Under the pieces are notes generated by a model. That model ran no database searches. It was not told where the DNA came from and was given only the letters and a program-made list of their open reading frames with translations. Shown one piece after another: positions 1 through 11,130 of a DNA stretch of 64,000 bases. Source of the DNA: Lasiosphaeria ovina (Eukaryota > Ascomycota > Sordariomycetes > Sordariales > Lasiosphaeriaceae). Within the stretch, counting starts at the first letter, position 1. Every line of letters starts with the position of its first letter. The stretch is from NCBI GenBank assembly GCA_033439765.1, contig JAULSN010000002.1, forward strand, positions 6,572,001 to 6,636,000, read 5' to 3'. A program made the translations under genes and the position numbers.

Positions 1-182
1 ACGATAGTGCATCGCCTGCCTTGCTTTCAAGATTTCTACGCGTAAGGTCTGAATACGAATTCGAATTCGGATGCAATATTAGTGCCATTTCGCCTACCGC
101 AGTTGCACACGCGCCGCCAAGCCCGTTCGGACCGTCGACGGCACTCCTGATCGCCCCCATGGCCCGAAGCCAAGATGCCGCC

Positions 183-2558
183 ATGGACTCTGCCGTGCAG
201 CCGAGGGAACCCCGAGCCGGACGTCATCCAGGCCTCGGACGGAGGAAGGTGGGTCGCACTCGCACTTGCACGCACTCCCAAGTCACAACTGCACTGGGCT
301 CAACTCACACTGGTGCCTGGAGGCGCACACGCACACGCACACACACACGCACACGCACACGCACGCGCACACGCACCACGCCTAAAACTGAAATTCTGTC
401 CGAACTCTGTCCGAGCTCCGTCCCCGTGTCCGTCCCATCCCATCCCGTCCACGCTCATCACCCACCCCCATACCGGGCTGATACTAACTGGGATTGCATC
501 GGCGCGGACAGGCCTGCGATCTGTGTCACCTGAAGAAAATCAAGTGCGATGCCGAGCGGCCCACATGCTCGCATTGCTCCATTTACAAACGCGAATGCAT
601 GTGGACGCCCGGCCTGCAGCGCAAGCCAAGGAGTACTGTTAGTCCCCCCATCCGTAACAACGAGGAGCTGGAATACCGCCTGGCTCTGCTCGAAACAAAA
701 CTTGCAAACGCCTCTCAACAACCCCAGCCCCAAAACCCCAACAACATCAACAGCAATAACAACAACAAAAAGAATGACCCAACAACAGCTTCAACACAGG
801 CGTGGGCCGCACAGGTCGACATGAGTGGCGACAGCTCTTTCTTCCCCCGCATGCCTGAGACGACCGACATCGACCTGCACTCGCTGGACCTACCACAGAC
901 GGACATCGAGCTAGGCGCCACCCTCGACCTACCGCCGCTCGTCGACGTGCTGCCGCTGGTCGACGACTACTTTGCAAACTTCAACCACATCGTCCCCCTG
1001 TTCCTCCACGCTAAATTCATGGATATGCTCCACGAGTACTACTCACAGCCGCTGCTCCGCAACGAGACGTCCTGGGCCGTCATCAACGTCGTGCTAGCCC
1101 TGTCCATCCGCCACCGCGACCCCAACCTGCCGAGCCTCACCGTCGACGGCACTAACGAGATTCACTTTTTCAACCGCTGTCTCGGCAATGCCCAGTCGGC
1201 CATGAACACGCTCGTCATGTGGGACCAGGACCTCAAGGGCATCCAGGTTGTCCTGGGGCTCGTCATCCTGTTCCTCGGCACCGCCCACCCCCACCCGTCC
1301 TCGGTCCTGATCGCCACCGCAGTCAAGCTCGTGCACAAGCTGCGCCTTCACACAAAGGTCGGCAAGGAGCACATGAGCCCCGACGACCTGCTCGAGAGCA
1401 ACCGCGTCTTCTGGATCACTTACGTCCTCGACAAGGACGTCACCATGCGCGCCCGCGAGCCCTACCTACTGCAAGACTACGATTTTGACTGCGACCTGCC
1501 GAGCCTAGCCGCCGACCGCGTCGGCGCCATACCGACCCTCGGCCATATCGGCTCGGACAGCGGCGTCGGCAGCAGCAACAGCAGCGTCAACAGCAACAGC
1601 GGCAACATCGCGCCGCCCGGCGCCACGACGTGGTTCAACCTGTTCCGGTGCCGGATCCAGCTGGCGCAGATTCAGGGCCAGGTCTACGACTGGGTGTACT
1701 CGGTACGGGCGGAGCGCATGACGGCCGACGAGCGCCAGGCGTACCGCGACCGGCTCTCGGGCGCGCTACTGGCCTGGAAGCACGCCATCCCCGACGACCT
1801 GCAGCCCGAGCGCCTGTTCCCCGCCGCGCGCGGCGACCACGCCACCCTCCGCCACCTCACCACCATGCACTTCGCCTACTACCACTGCATGTTCATGACG
1901 CACCAGGTCGACTCACACGACCGCAACTGGGTCAAGAAGCTCACCGACTACAGCAGGATGTACGCCGCCGGCGCCCCCGGCGACTTCGACCAGGGGATTC
2001 TCGGCAGCGACAACGACGGGCCCGGCGGCGGCGGCGAGAAGCTCGTCTCGCCATTGCCCGCGAGCTGGGCGCTCGTGGTGGACTCGGCGCGGCGCTGCAT
2101 GGAGCTGTTCCGCCTGCTGGACCAGGCCGACACGGCCGTTATGTGGTACGTATACAATGCGTGCGCGCTGATCCTGTCGCCCGAAGCATCTGCGGCGGCG
2201 GCGGCAGCGGCAGCAATCGCGCCCCCGGAAAATGGAACCCCACACGGAGCAACATGTTGACCTTTTTTTTTTTTTTTTTTTTGTCGCGGCCTTCAGGGGC
2301 GTCATCTGCACATATCTGTCCACGCTGGTCGTGCTGCTCGCCCACAAGGTCACGGTGCTCGAGCGCGGGCCCGACGCCCTCACCGCCTCCGACGACCTGT
2401 TCATCGAGGAGGGCATCACCTTCATTAAGCGCATGCTCACCCAAACCGACGACTTCCGCCTCAAGCGCCTCGACCAGGCCTGCACCAGCCTGCAGTCAAG
2501 GGGCATGGTTGCCGCGCAGGCCGTCACGAGCGCCCTCGCGACGAGGCCGGGGAGGTGA
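183..2558 (+). CDS. Zn(II)2Cys6 fungal transcription factor
   Basis: Predicted nuclear DNA-binding regulator of 653 residues. I read three exons: 183-248, 512-2145 and 2297-2558. The zinc cluster is CX2CX6CX6CX2CX6C, starting ACDLC at the first codons of exon 2. The continuous frame there has no ATG (it opens at a TTG), so the start must lie in an upstream exon. ATG 183 gives 22 codons ending GRRK before a GTGGGT donor, and joining to the CAG acceptor at 509-511 yields the usual basic residues just before the first cysteine. The middle (PPLVDVLPLVDDYF...HIVPLF) is typical of the fungal-specific transcription factor domain. Intron 2 runs from GTACGT at 2146 to CAG at 2296 and restores VMW/GVICTYLSTL across the junction. 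Target genes cannot be inferred. Exon 1 is inferred and needs RNA support; the rest is solid. Confidence 0.85.
323..378. repeat. (CA/CG)n microsatellite in intron 1 of the Zn2Cys6 gene
   Basis: Alternating CACACG/CACA units of about 55 bases, lying wholly inside the inferred first intron. The alternating purine-pyrimidine tract is expected to vary in length between strains. Confidence 0.9.
2263..2282 (+). repeat. 20-base poly-T tract in intron 2 of the Zn2Cys6 gene
   Basis: Uninterrupted T run about 14 bases upstream of the CAG acceptor at 2294-2296. It may act as an exaggerated polypyrimidine tract. It also breaks the naive open reading frame just before the last exon. Confidence 0.9.
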
Positions 2559-4249
2559 GGCCGAGGCATTCGTTGCGGAGAGCAGCGACAGTTTACTGCG
2601 TAGGGAGGGGCTCAGGTGGAACTGGGAGGTTGGATTTTTAATGGGACAATGGCTTTTATTTGTTTGCGCCTGCGGGGGATGATTATTCAACGGCATCATT
2701 ACATCCATATATCCATAAAGGCAGTTATCATCATTAAGGAACACGGAATGGTCTTGACTTTGGATTTGTCTTTTGTTCACTAAGTTACGTAAGTATGTAA
2801 TTAGGTAGGTCCTGTATCTAGGTAGATCCGACCAGCATATCAAATCAGGTATGTTTTTTCTGTTCAGTGTGCCTTAGTTGTTTAGCTAATGTCCATGTGC
2901 GTGTGTAAAGCTAGCGTCGATCAAGCGTTGCCTTTGCGATTCAGCTGCTTTCTATCTCATCATTCAGCTCGCTTGTGTCCGTCAGACAGACAAACAGCCA
3001 CAATCAGACCAGCCCAGCCCAGCTCCTGGGATTGTGAATCTGCCCCTGATCAAAAATAGACGGCACTTTCCTAAATAAATTAGGGCATGAAACCAACGTC
3101 GATCACCTAACTCACAATAGAGCTGTTGCCGCGTCCCAGAGCCTGTACCATAGTACCTGCGCTGTCTAATTAGGGTCGTGCTGCAGCCTGCAGGTATTTA
3201 GAGTGATTTGTCAAGAAAATGCATACAATTACACACTAAACGGGATGGGACAGACAGAGGCAGGTACTCGTCGTTGTCAGGTCCTGTTAGGTCGGGAGGC
3301 TTGCCCCCCGCTTCCTCTCTTCTTCTCTCCTCTGCAGGCAGTGAGCGAGAGACACAACTCTCTGCCCCGTCCGTCGTGGTCAGATCCTTTTCCTCTTTTT
3401 TCTTCGGCACGCCTTGTAGCTGACTAGCTGGACGAACACACCGACACCCTTTGCTCTCTCTGGCGGCTCGTGCATCATCGTTACATGCACGGCCATGTAT
3501 GTACACCCAATCTCGACCAGTGCACCTATGCAAGTACTTGGCCTCAAAATAACCCCCCTCAGGGGTCTTGGACACAATGTCTCTGCAGAGCCGTCCGTGG
3601 CCCGTCTGACGCAGCCAGCCAGCTAGCCAGGGTGTGTGTGGACATACCTTAATTAAGCCCCACGAGAAACGACAGGGCGGCCGCCGGGGCTTGCGGACGC
3701 CGCGGCCTTGCTGGAAACGCACATCTCCCCGCTGCTGCTCGGCGAACCACAGACCCCCGGCCTAGACTTTGCAATGGGGGTATTGTAGCAACCACGGGGT
3801 TGAAGGGGCACAGGGTAGACAGAGCAGGCCTAGGGGAGACGGTCTGGACTCTCTGGGTTTGAGGTAAATGGCGGGGGAGATAGTACGTAATTGGTCATTG
3901 TCGATCAGGGGCACCTATTATTCCTCACCTAGCTGCTGGTAGGCAACCCTCCGTCACCTATCTCCGAATAGAGCCCGGCTGTCGCTGTAGACTAGGGCCC
4001 GTGGTTTCTCCAGCCCAGTCCACAAAGCCACAGGTATGTTTTCTACTGTGTCCTCTTGCTGTGCGCGTGAGCCAATCTGCTGGGTTAGGACAGTTAAGTT
4101 ATGTTTTTTTGGTTGCTTCGTTGTATGGGTTTTGAGGTGCGCCGGCGCTGAAGTCACTCCCTCCCAGGCCTATCATGTTTCCTTCCAAACCAAGAAACGT
4201 GGTGTATTCTGCACGACCTCATTCGCATTCCCTCGCCCGAGTGCTTAAA
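2559..4249. other. Intergenic, no supported gene
   Basis: About 1.7 kb between the tail-to-tail ends of the Zn2Cys6 and HPP genes. Several overlapping frames of 60-175 codons exist on both strands, but they lack recognisable domains and conflict with each other. I see no RNA gene or convincing repeat. Confidence 0.6.
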
Positions 4250-5251
4250 TCATAACTGCTGACTTATAACCTCGAGAAAGAGCATCTCCTCCCTGGTGAG
4301 GTCCATGTCATCCGGTACCTGAACTAAGTCTCTCGAAATGACCACTCTCCGGCCGTCGGGGTTCTTTTCTGTCACCGACAACTCCAAGTCCCCCAGCCTC
4401 GACACAGCACTAGCACCGGCACCAGCACCAGCTAGATCCCGCCGGCTATCCCCCTCATTGCTGCTGCCACCACTGCCGTCGCTCTTACCCTTCTCGCGTC
4501 CCCTCCGCCAGAAACCCCCCGTCTCCTCCGGTGACCACCAGTACACGGGGAACCTGCGCTGGATGTTGTTCACGACGAGCGCGACAGCGAGCATCAGCGC
4601 GCAGCCGAGCATGAGGGGGGCGAGTAGGAACCAGCCGAGATCGAAAAAGTCGTCGCTGAGCACGGCCAAGAGCGCGGTGGCGCCGGCCGGCGGGTGCACG
4701 GTGCCCGTGAGGCCCATAGCGGCGGTGGCGACGGCGCAGGCTAGCGCGGCGCCTAGCCAGCGCACCGCCTCGAAGTGGGCGCTCAGTGCGAAGAGCTTGG
4801 CGATGCCGACGCCGATCACCGACGACACCAGCTGGCCCAGCACGGCGTTGCGCGGCTGTGCCAGCGGTGACTCGATGGCGTAGAAGTCGAGCACGGCGGC
4901 CGCGCCCTGCTGCCTGTCAGCCATTGTGTCGCCATCAGAAAGTGAGACAGGGAGAGAGACACGTACAAGGCTGCCTATGATGGTCGGCACCTGCCGTCTC
5001 TGGAAGGCGGGAATGTGCTGTGCCACGGCGCCAATGATGGCCAGGCTGGAAAAGACTCCAACGGCCGCCCAGAAGACCATGGTAACATTTCCGAGCTTCC
5101 TGTGCGCGGGCCCGGCAGGGTCGCGGTGGCCGAGGAAGTGGCCCAGCGCGGACGGCAGGTGCGGCAGCACCGACGCCGGCACCATGGGACCCAGCACGCG
5201 GTCAACGTCCACATTCCATTGCGACAGCTGCGTTAGCCGTAGGAGCGGCAT
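4250..5251 (-). CDS. HPP-family integral membrane protein
   Basis: A 313-residue multi-pass membrane protein with the family signature GTVHPPAGATALLAV and the flanking block AVLDFYAIESPLAQPRNAVLGQ. Fungal HPP proteins follow the same plan: an N-terminal WN-D-DR-L-P block (here WNVDVDRVLGPMVP), four or so hydrophobic helices and a charged C-terminal tail. I start at ATG 5251 because the frame upstream has only a GTG and no family-like sequence. A 60-bp intron, 4907-4966 (GTACGT...CAG), removes a polar insert and restores IIGSL/GAAAVLDFYA, as expected for the family. The tail is Gly/Ser/Arg-rich. The bacterial and plastid relatives are linked to nitrite transport; the fungal role is not established, so substrate is unknown. 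Confidence 0.88.
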   Translation of the reverse strand: MPLLRLTQLSQWNVDVDRVLGPMVPASVLPHLPSALGHFLGHRDPAGPAHRKLGNVTMVFWAAVGVFSSLAIIGAVAQHIPAFQRRQVPTIIGSLVRVSLPVSLSDGDTMADRQQGAAAVLDFYAIESPLAQPRNAVLGQLVSSVIGVGIAKLFALSAHFEAVRWLGAALACAVATAAMGLTGTVHPPAGATALLAVLSDDFFDLGWFLLAPLMLGCALMLAVALVVNNIQRRFPVYWWSPEETGGFWRRGREKGKSDGSGGSSNEGDSRRDLAGAGAGASAVSRLGDLELSVTEKNPDGRRVVISRDLVQVPDDMDLTREEMLFLEVISQQL

Positions 5252-6167
5252 TTTTGCTTCTGTCTTTTGTGATTTTACCTTGCGCCACGCCCGAAAGACC
5301 AGGCCTGGAAAACAGGCAGGAAAGGGAAGATCAAGATGGAGACTGGACGTTCCTCGAGATTTGTTCTTTGTGCCAGACTGGTGCAATTGCCTCGGATCTG
5401 CGCCGGCTCCATAACGGTTTCCACACCGGTCGGGTCGGGGGCGGAGCCACAAGTCGACGGGCACGCGAGGGAGAGCAGGCCAGTGTCAAAGTGGATCAGC
5501 AATAGAGTTCAAAGACATGCGTCGGCCTGCGCTCCAGGGACAGGGGGAACGCGCAGGCGGGCGCGCGACAGGACGTGCTGCATTTTGTATGAGTGAGCAA
5601 GCAAGCCATCAGTAAAATCTCGTCATCCGCACGGCGGACAAGAACAAATAAAAGACCGAGCTCTGCTGTCCGAAGGTGCGGGTCGCACGAGGTTGGGTCG
5701 GCTGGCACCTTCCAGTCTGACTTGATCTGACGAGAGACGGTGAGTGGGCTCGCCAGCACCGCGGCGGCGCCTTCCCAACGAGCAGAGTTGCGTCTACCGA
5801 ATTGACATCAAGAACGAAAAAGACGGCAGGGCCCCTAGTAATTAAATACGTCAGTATTTGCTAACGAAAACTCCCAATCCAGCCTAGCGCCCCGTCCGGT
5901 CTAGGGTTTGGTGCAACCGCCGGCGTCGAAATTGCCCGGCTGGGCGACAATCGGTTTTCGTCTCGTCTTTCTCCGCGGAGCGCTTTTGTTGACGAGGGAG
6001 TCGTGAGCCGGCCCGAGCAGAGGATATGTCTCGGCCCGCTTGCTGCTGCCACCACCAATTTTTTTGTCTTTCTCTCTCAACATTTATGTGTTTATGGAAT
6101 TGCAAAATTACATCAATTGCTCTCTAGGCTTCCTTTCCCCCCTTTCCTATGGCTGTAGGGAGGGGAA
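5252..6167. other. Intergenic, promoter side of the HPP gene
   Basis: Upstream region of the leftward HPP gene and 3' side of the leftward unknown gene at 6168. The short frames in it are overlapping and unconvincing; nothing else is recognisable. Confidence 0.5.
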
Positions 6168-6797
6168 TCACACTTTCCCTTTGTCTTCTTCCACTCTCTC
6201 TCCCGACCCCAAAGTCAAAGCGCCGTAGTCCGCGACGGTATCCATGGGCCAAAACCACCACGAGCCTTGCGACGGATGCAGGTCGTCGGCAAAATAGTTG
6301 ATGTTTTTGAGAGGCAAGAGGTGAGAATATTTAAATACGTGCACTCCCTGGCTCGTCGTAGCTTCGCAGGAGGATATATTCCGCTGGTGCAGGTGATGCA
6401 GGCGAAAGTTCGTAAGGGTTGGGATCGAGCAGGCATATAGAGAGATTTCTGCCACCCAGCTTGACTGCGACTCGGGCCTGTCGGGGAACTCGCGCAGTCC
6501 CCATACACGTTTGACACTGTATCTGTCAGTGTTGGGCGGCACGTTGGCGAAATATGCGCCGCTGGGCACCACGTTGGATGTCGACCAAAACAGGCCCTTC
6601 TGCATTACCTGCAGCAGATCATGGCACTTGAAAACGGCCACGACGATCCAGTCCAGTGGCGGGTTGTGCCTTGCGGTGTTGGGAATAAGCCGCACGTCGA
6701 ATGTGTAATCTCGGGTGTATTCCCTCGGTGGCGGATCGTCCGCAATTCTCAGGTTGCCCATGCTGGCTATCAATGGGTCCTGCAGCGGCAGAAACAT
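6168..6797 (-). CDS. Hypothetical protein, 209 residues
   Basis: A single uninterrupted frame from ATG 6797. I do not recognise the family. The composition is globular: no long low-complexity run, mixed hydrophobic and charged residues, and several Trp/Tyr/His clusters (LDWIVVAVFKCHDLL, GSWWFWPMD). I see no signal peptide, clear membrane helix or catalytic motif. A second possible start is Met13. The 5' side (6860-6910) is a purine-rich imperfect tandem repeat and beyond it lies AT-rich, decayed sequence, so this gene could be a survivor at the edge of a degraded segment. It may also be a chance frame. Confidence 0.45.
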   Translation of the reverse strand: MFLPLQDPLIASMGNLRIADDPPPREYTRDYTFDVRLIPNTARHNPPLDWIVVAVFKCHDLLQVMQKGLFWSTSNVVPSGAYFANVPPNTDRYSVKRVWGLREFPDRPESQSSWVAEISLYACSIPTLTNFRLHHLHQRNISSCEATTSQGVHVFKYSHLLPLKNINYFADDLHPSQGSWWFWPMDTVADYGALTLGSGERVEEDKGKV

Positions 6798-6859
6798 TAT
6801 GAGCGAAGGAGGTTGTTTGATGACGGTTCAATGGTACGGCCGTTTGGAGGTTTGGAAGC

Positions 6860-6910
6860 AAGAGAGGTTTGGAGGCGAGAGAGGTTTGGAGGCGGAGGCT
6901 TGGAGGCGAG
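6860..6910. repeat. Purine-rich imperfect tandem repeat
   Basis: Units of about 15-18 bases built around GAGAGGTTTGGAGGC repeat two to three times just upstream of the 209-residue gene. The strand asymmetry (almost all purine on +) is striking but short. Confidence 0.7.
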
Positions 6911-7320
6911 AATTTATGAGGATTTGCATGCGTATCTATAAGCTTCGTGACTTGGCACTCCTAAACTTTGCCTTCCTAGGATCCGAGGCCCGATGAACCC
7001 AAAGACCCCAGGACACTTTATATGTCCATCAGCTCTTCCACGAGAAGCTTAAAGTAAATACCTACGTAGTAAAAACATGTAAATATACTCCTGAGAATGC
7101 TAAGATGCGTATAAGTCTAATGGTGTAATTTTTATGTCGTTGGATATTCTAGAAGTATTTATTATAGTATTAAAGGAAAAAAGTTCAAGACCTCTCCGTC
7201 TTTTTACCCATAGCTTCATCCCTACTATACAGCCATAATAGGGCCAAAAAGTGTGAAAATTTGTATATAGAATACTCTCGCGCGGGGCATCCTCAGTTTA
7301 TGATTTTTTCCTCCTACAAC

Positions 7321-7779
7321 CTACCTTTCCAGTTCGATGCCTTGAACTTTGAGGGCATCCCGAATAGAAGGGTTTATGAGAGCCTCTCCAAGCCGCCGGG
7401 TGTTCATTATAACGTGATTCGGAGTGCCATCGCTAGTCAACTTGAAGAGGAAGGCATTGAGGTTGTATCCCTGACGCTCAGCTCCCTGCCGGCGAACTTG
7501 GTTATTATTATTCTTACGAAGTTATTCCCAAAATCGCATGGTTTTCTGTAAAATATCGTCTGCTGGATGTACAGAGTCGTCTGACTCGTCGTCTTCCACT
7601 TCATCTTCCTCTTCAATGCGTTGTAAGGCTTCTATAGCCCTGGAAGGTGAAGAAGAAAGCTCAGGGGTGCTGCCCAGGCCGGTGAGCTGCGAGTGTGAGT
7701 CCTTACCGCGTGGGCGCAGAGGCAACGGCTAGCTGCTGCCCGGAAGACCCGAATCGTCATCGCCGAGCGCGCCAGACAT
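7321..7779 (-). pseudogene. Decayed reading frame with in-frame stops
   Basis: Reading leftward from ATG 7779, one frame stays coherent for 152 codons but is interrupted by TAG at 7731-7729 and TAA at 7524-7522 before a final TAG at 7323-7321. The product begins MSGALGDDDSGLPGSS, has a Ser/Pro segment, an acidic stretch (EEEDEVEDDESDDS) and a basic, globular-looking end (RQGYNLNAFLFKLTSDG). Each interrupting stop could derive from a CAG or CAA glutamine codon by one C-to-T change, and no indel is needed, which is the pattern RIP leaves. The family is not recognised; a mobile-element protein is possible. The flanking DNA at 7000-7300 is AT-rich. Confidence 0.5.
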
Positions 7780-9574
7780 TTTCTATTGATAGGATTAGTA
7801 TCAAAATGATCAGAAAATTCCGCGTATTCGAATAGAACAAACCGTGTTGTTTTGCGCTCGCTTTTGCTGTTCTTGTAGATGTTCAATTAGTTATTGGTCG
7901 TATGCCTGAGGTGCCCTTGACGGTTCAGGGCGTATTAAGCACTCAGACCAGTATGGTCCCTGTCCCCTAAAAATCTAAAAAAATCGGGGCCGCAGGGCGC
8001 GCAGCCCCTCTTTGAGCCACGGTACTGGTCTGAGCTTGCTGAGATAAGGTTTGCCCAGGCTGCGTCGGCTGGCAAATGGGCGAGACCTTGTCTCCTTCCC
8101 GTCAAGCCGGGTGGAGAAGGGGGAGTGTTGGTTCGGGGCCGAGATCGGCAAGGCGGGGTGGGTGTTGTTGGGGGTGGTCATGGTGGTGGTGATTGGCGTG
8201 GGAGTGCGCTCGTAGCAGCGAGCTGGTTCTCGGAGGCTCTGTCCCAATGGGTGCTGGCCCGAGCGGCGGTGCCCGGGTGGACGGGACCCCTGGGGACGGG
8301 GCCTAAGGGGGCGGTGCCGGGCGGGACGGCGGTGGGGCCGATGGGGCCGATGGAGCCGCCGGGGTTGGCGGGGGCCGCCGGGGCAGTGGGGCCGCCGGGG
8401 CCGGGGGTGCTGTGCGCCGGGGGGGCCGGGGCTACGGACCCTAACTAATTATCATTAACTAAATAAGCGTAATACGAAGCGGCTTTTTTTTGGATTTTCT
8501 TTTTCTCTCTACATTGGACGGATTATCTAAGAGCAAAACATGCCCGTCCATCGAGGGCTAGACTTTCCCTATAATTACTGTCACTGTCTGAGCCGCAACC
8601 CTGCTGGGCTGGGCTGGGTTGGGGCCAGAACCAGACCCTTGAGACAGGCGGCACAGGCGCCGTTGCGGTGGGAGGGTGGGCTACGCCGAGAGACGGCAAC
8701 TTTGCACCGGATCTACATTCGCACCCCCTTTTGCGGAGGTGTCTTATCGGGAAGCTGTGCGCACGTCAAAACTGGTCAACTTCGTATTAGCAGTTCTGGA
8801 ATCCACGAAGTATCTTTCTATTCATATCAGTTGTTTCAGTATTTGGGAACGAAAAAGCCCCGAGAGACTTTCCTTCTAAAATGGCGCAGTTTGATGTGCT
8901 ACGCCTCTACCAATGCAGGCAAACAGCTCTCTTTGGCAGAGATACCTGCGTTGTTTTCCCCCATGAAGTCTGAAAGTTTCGGGACAAATCCTTCCCGACA
9001 GGCTGTGTGGGTGGTTGCACTGCATTGTGCCATCTCGTCGAGCGGCGCAGCGCCCTGTGGCGTCAATTTTCCTGTCCCACGAAACATGCCCAGACATGCG
9101 AAGCTGCTGATTGCCTTTGGGGGCGCCGTTTCAATGGCGATGTGGCTTGCCTAGACCCGACAAACTACATTTGAATACATGACCCAAAAACGCAGGGGCA
9201 ACCTGCTGTGCGTTTGGGTATTGCGGCGGCTGACGCGCGTAACTGTCAGTGTGTGAGTTGAGTGTGGGGGGGACCTCGCCCCCTTTTGGATATGGACGCG
9301 ACGATGCAAGATGCAGTGCGGGAACCGACACGGAGTCGGAATTCCGCGGCAAGAGCAGGTGGACAAATCCAGACAACCAAGGCAGGTGACGGTACCTGGT
9401 TATAATCCGCGGCAGTCTTTCCCCGCCCCATTATTTTCCGTCTTTTCCCTGTCTCGCTTTTGTCATTCCAATGTAATTACTCCACCCGGACCTTTGCACA
9501 AACACCAGAACGCTATTTTCAGCTTCGCAACACCAAGAACCCAACTTACCCCCGACCCGACATCACCACCACAA
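7780..9574. other. Intergenic with strand-skewed G-rich tract
   Basis: No gene that I can support. 8270-8430 is extremely G-rich on the + strand. A minus-strand frame runs open from about 8450 to 7975 and is Pro/Arg-rich, as expected from such composition. A 204-codon frame at 8540-9154 has no recognisable content. 9155-9574 is the promoter side of the NmrA-like gene. Confidence 0.5.
8270..8430 (+). repeat. G-run tract, potential G-quadruplex region
   Basis: Repeated GGGG and GGGCC runs on the + strand (for example GGGGCCGATGGGGCCGATGG around 8335), separated by short loops. Local composition is far from that of the neighbouring genes. Read as protein it gives Gly/Pro-rich pseudo-collagen, most likely a composition artefact. 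Confidence 0.7.
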
Positions 9575-11130
9575 ATGGCATCACCGAGCAAGCGAATCGT
9601 GCTCGTCGCCGGCGCAACCGGCAAGCAGGGCCGCGCGACAGCCCGCCACCTGCTTCGACTCCCGCAACCATCTGCGTCCGAAGAATGGACAGTGTGGGCA
9701 CTGACGCGCAACGCAGGGTCGACCGCGGCGCTGTCACTGCTGCGCGAGGCCGAAAATACGGGCGGCGGCGCGGGCAGCCGCATCGAGCTCGTCGAGGGCG
9801 ACTTGGACGACCCCGACTCGATACGCGCCATTTTTGACCGCGGCGGCGTAGGTATCTATGGCGTGTTCGCCGTGTTTGCCTTTCAAGGACTCGGCGCGAA
9901 GCCGGACAAGGAGCGCAGCCAGGCCAAGGTGGGTAGTGTGCGCGAAAGGACGGGTCGTCTCACGCCTGTCTGTCTGTCATCATTCGTCTTATCCCTCCAT
10001 GCGGGCGGGCGGGCATAAGTAACAAGACTGCATGACAATGACTCAGGGTCAGGGGCGGATTGCCGCATGCAGGCTGACATGACGCCGACGGTGTGTAGCT
10101 GCTGGCCGACCTGTCGCTGGAGTTCCGCGTACCGGCGTTTGTCTACTCGAGCACGGTCCCGACCAGCTCTAACACCGACGACACGACCGAGCCGGGGCAC
10201 AAGGTCAAGCGCGAGATTGAGGACTACTGCCAGACAGAGCTGGGCCCGCGGGGGCTGAACTGGACGTGCGTTTTACTGTCCCCTTTTCCGGCGGACTCCG
10301 ATCATTGTTCTTTGGATCAATTTCCATTTGTATACAACCCCTTTTGAAACGCCACTGACACGGTGTTGCGGACCAACAGTTTTCTGAGACCAGGCATTTT
10401 CATGGAGAACTTCGAGGGCGGGCTCGGGCCCATCACGACTTCCATCTTCCACCACGGACTGAAAAAGGACACGACCATCCTGCCGATTGTATGTGCCACT
10501 GGACTTTCCACCTACCCTCTAGCATTACTGACAAACCTTACTATCCCAGGCCTCAGACGACATAGGCAAGCTCGCGGCGGGGATATTCGCAGTACGTCGC
10601 CTCCCCATCCCACCAAATTCCACATGCACTTGCGTGCTGACTTCACGGCCAGAACCACGCGCAGTACCTGCACAAGACGCTGGTGGCCACGTCGGGCGCG
10701 GCGACCATGCAGGAGGTGGTGGACGGGTACCGGCGCGCCACGGGAAAAGCCATGCCTGCGGTGCCGGCGTTTGCGGCGGCCGTGCTGCTGTACCTCAACG
10801 CGGGCGTGCGCAACATGTACGTCGTGCCATTTCTCTGCTGTCTCCCGGCCACCGACAACAACAAGAGTCTGAGTTTGTGCTGACCACTGGGACAGAATCC
10901 AGCAAGTCGAGCGCAACCACGAGGCGCGGGCTAGCGGCGAGCTGGCGACGTTCGAAGCCGAGGTGGCGCTGGCGCGGAGTGTCTGCGAGGTGCAGGATTT
11001 CGAGCAGTGGACGCGCGGCAAGGCGGAGGCGGCGGCGGCCGTCACCAAAGGCCTCGCTGCCGATGCGGGGGACGGCAACAGGAACTGGAACAATGTGTCA
11101 CTGTTCAAGGTCTTGACTGGTCGGGCTTAG
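9575..11130 (+). CDS. NmrA-like NAD(P)-binding protein
   Basis: A 356-residue Rossmann-fold protein of the NmrA/HSCARG family, whose members bind NAD(P) and act as redox-sensing regulators or atypical reductases. The dinucleotide motif GATGKQG is at residues 13-19. I read six exons: 9575-9928, 10099-10265, 10380-10488, 10550-10591, 10653-10816 and 10896-11130. Every junction has a GT donor and AG acceptor and keeps frame; they rebuild family blocks such as SQAK/LLADLSLEFRVPAFVYSST and NWT/FLRPGIFMENF. Exon 4 is only 42 bases (ASDDIGKLAAGIFA, the usual D-I-G block). ATG 9575 sits directly before the nucleotide-binding motif, as in the family. It is not part of a visible pathway with its neighbours, and a role in nitrogen repression should not be assumed from the family name. 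Confidence 0.88.

Noticed and set aside
3198..3722. 174-codon minus-strand frame between the Zn2Cys6 and HPP genes
   Set aside because: Unstructured composition, short competing plus-strand frames, no family resemblance.
8540..9154. 204-codon plus-strand frame from an ATG
   Set aside because: No recognisable motif, shadow frames on both strands, no splice context; probably chance.
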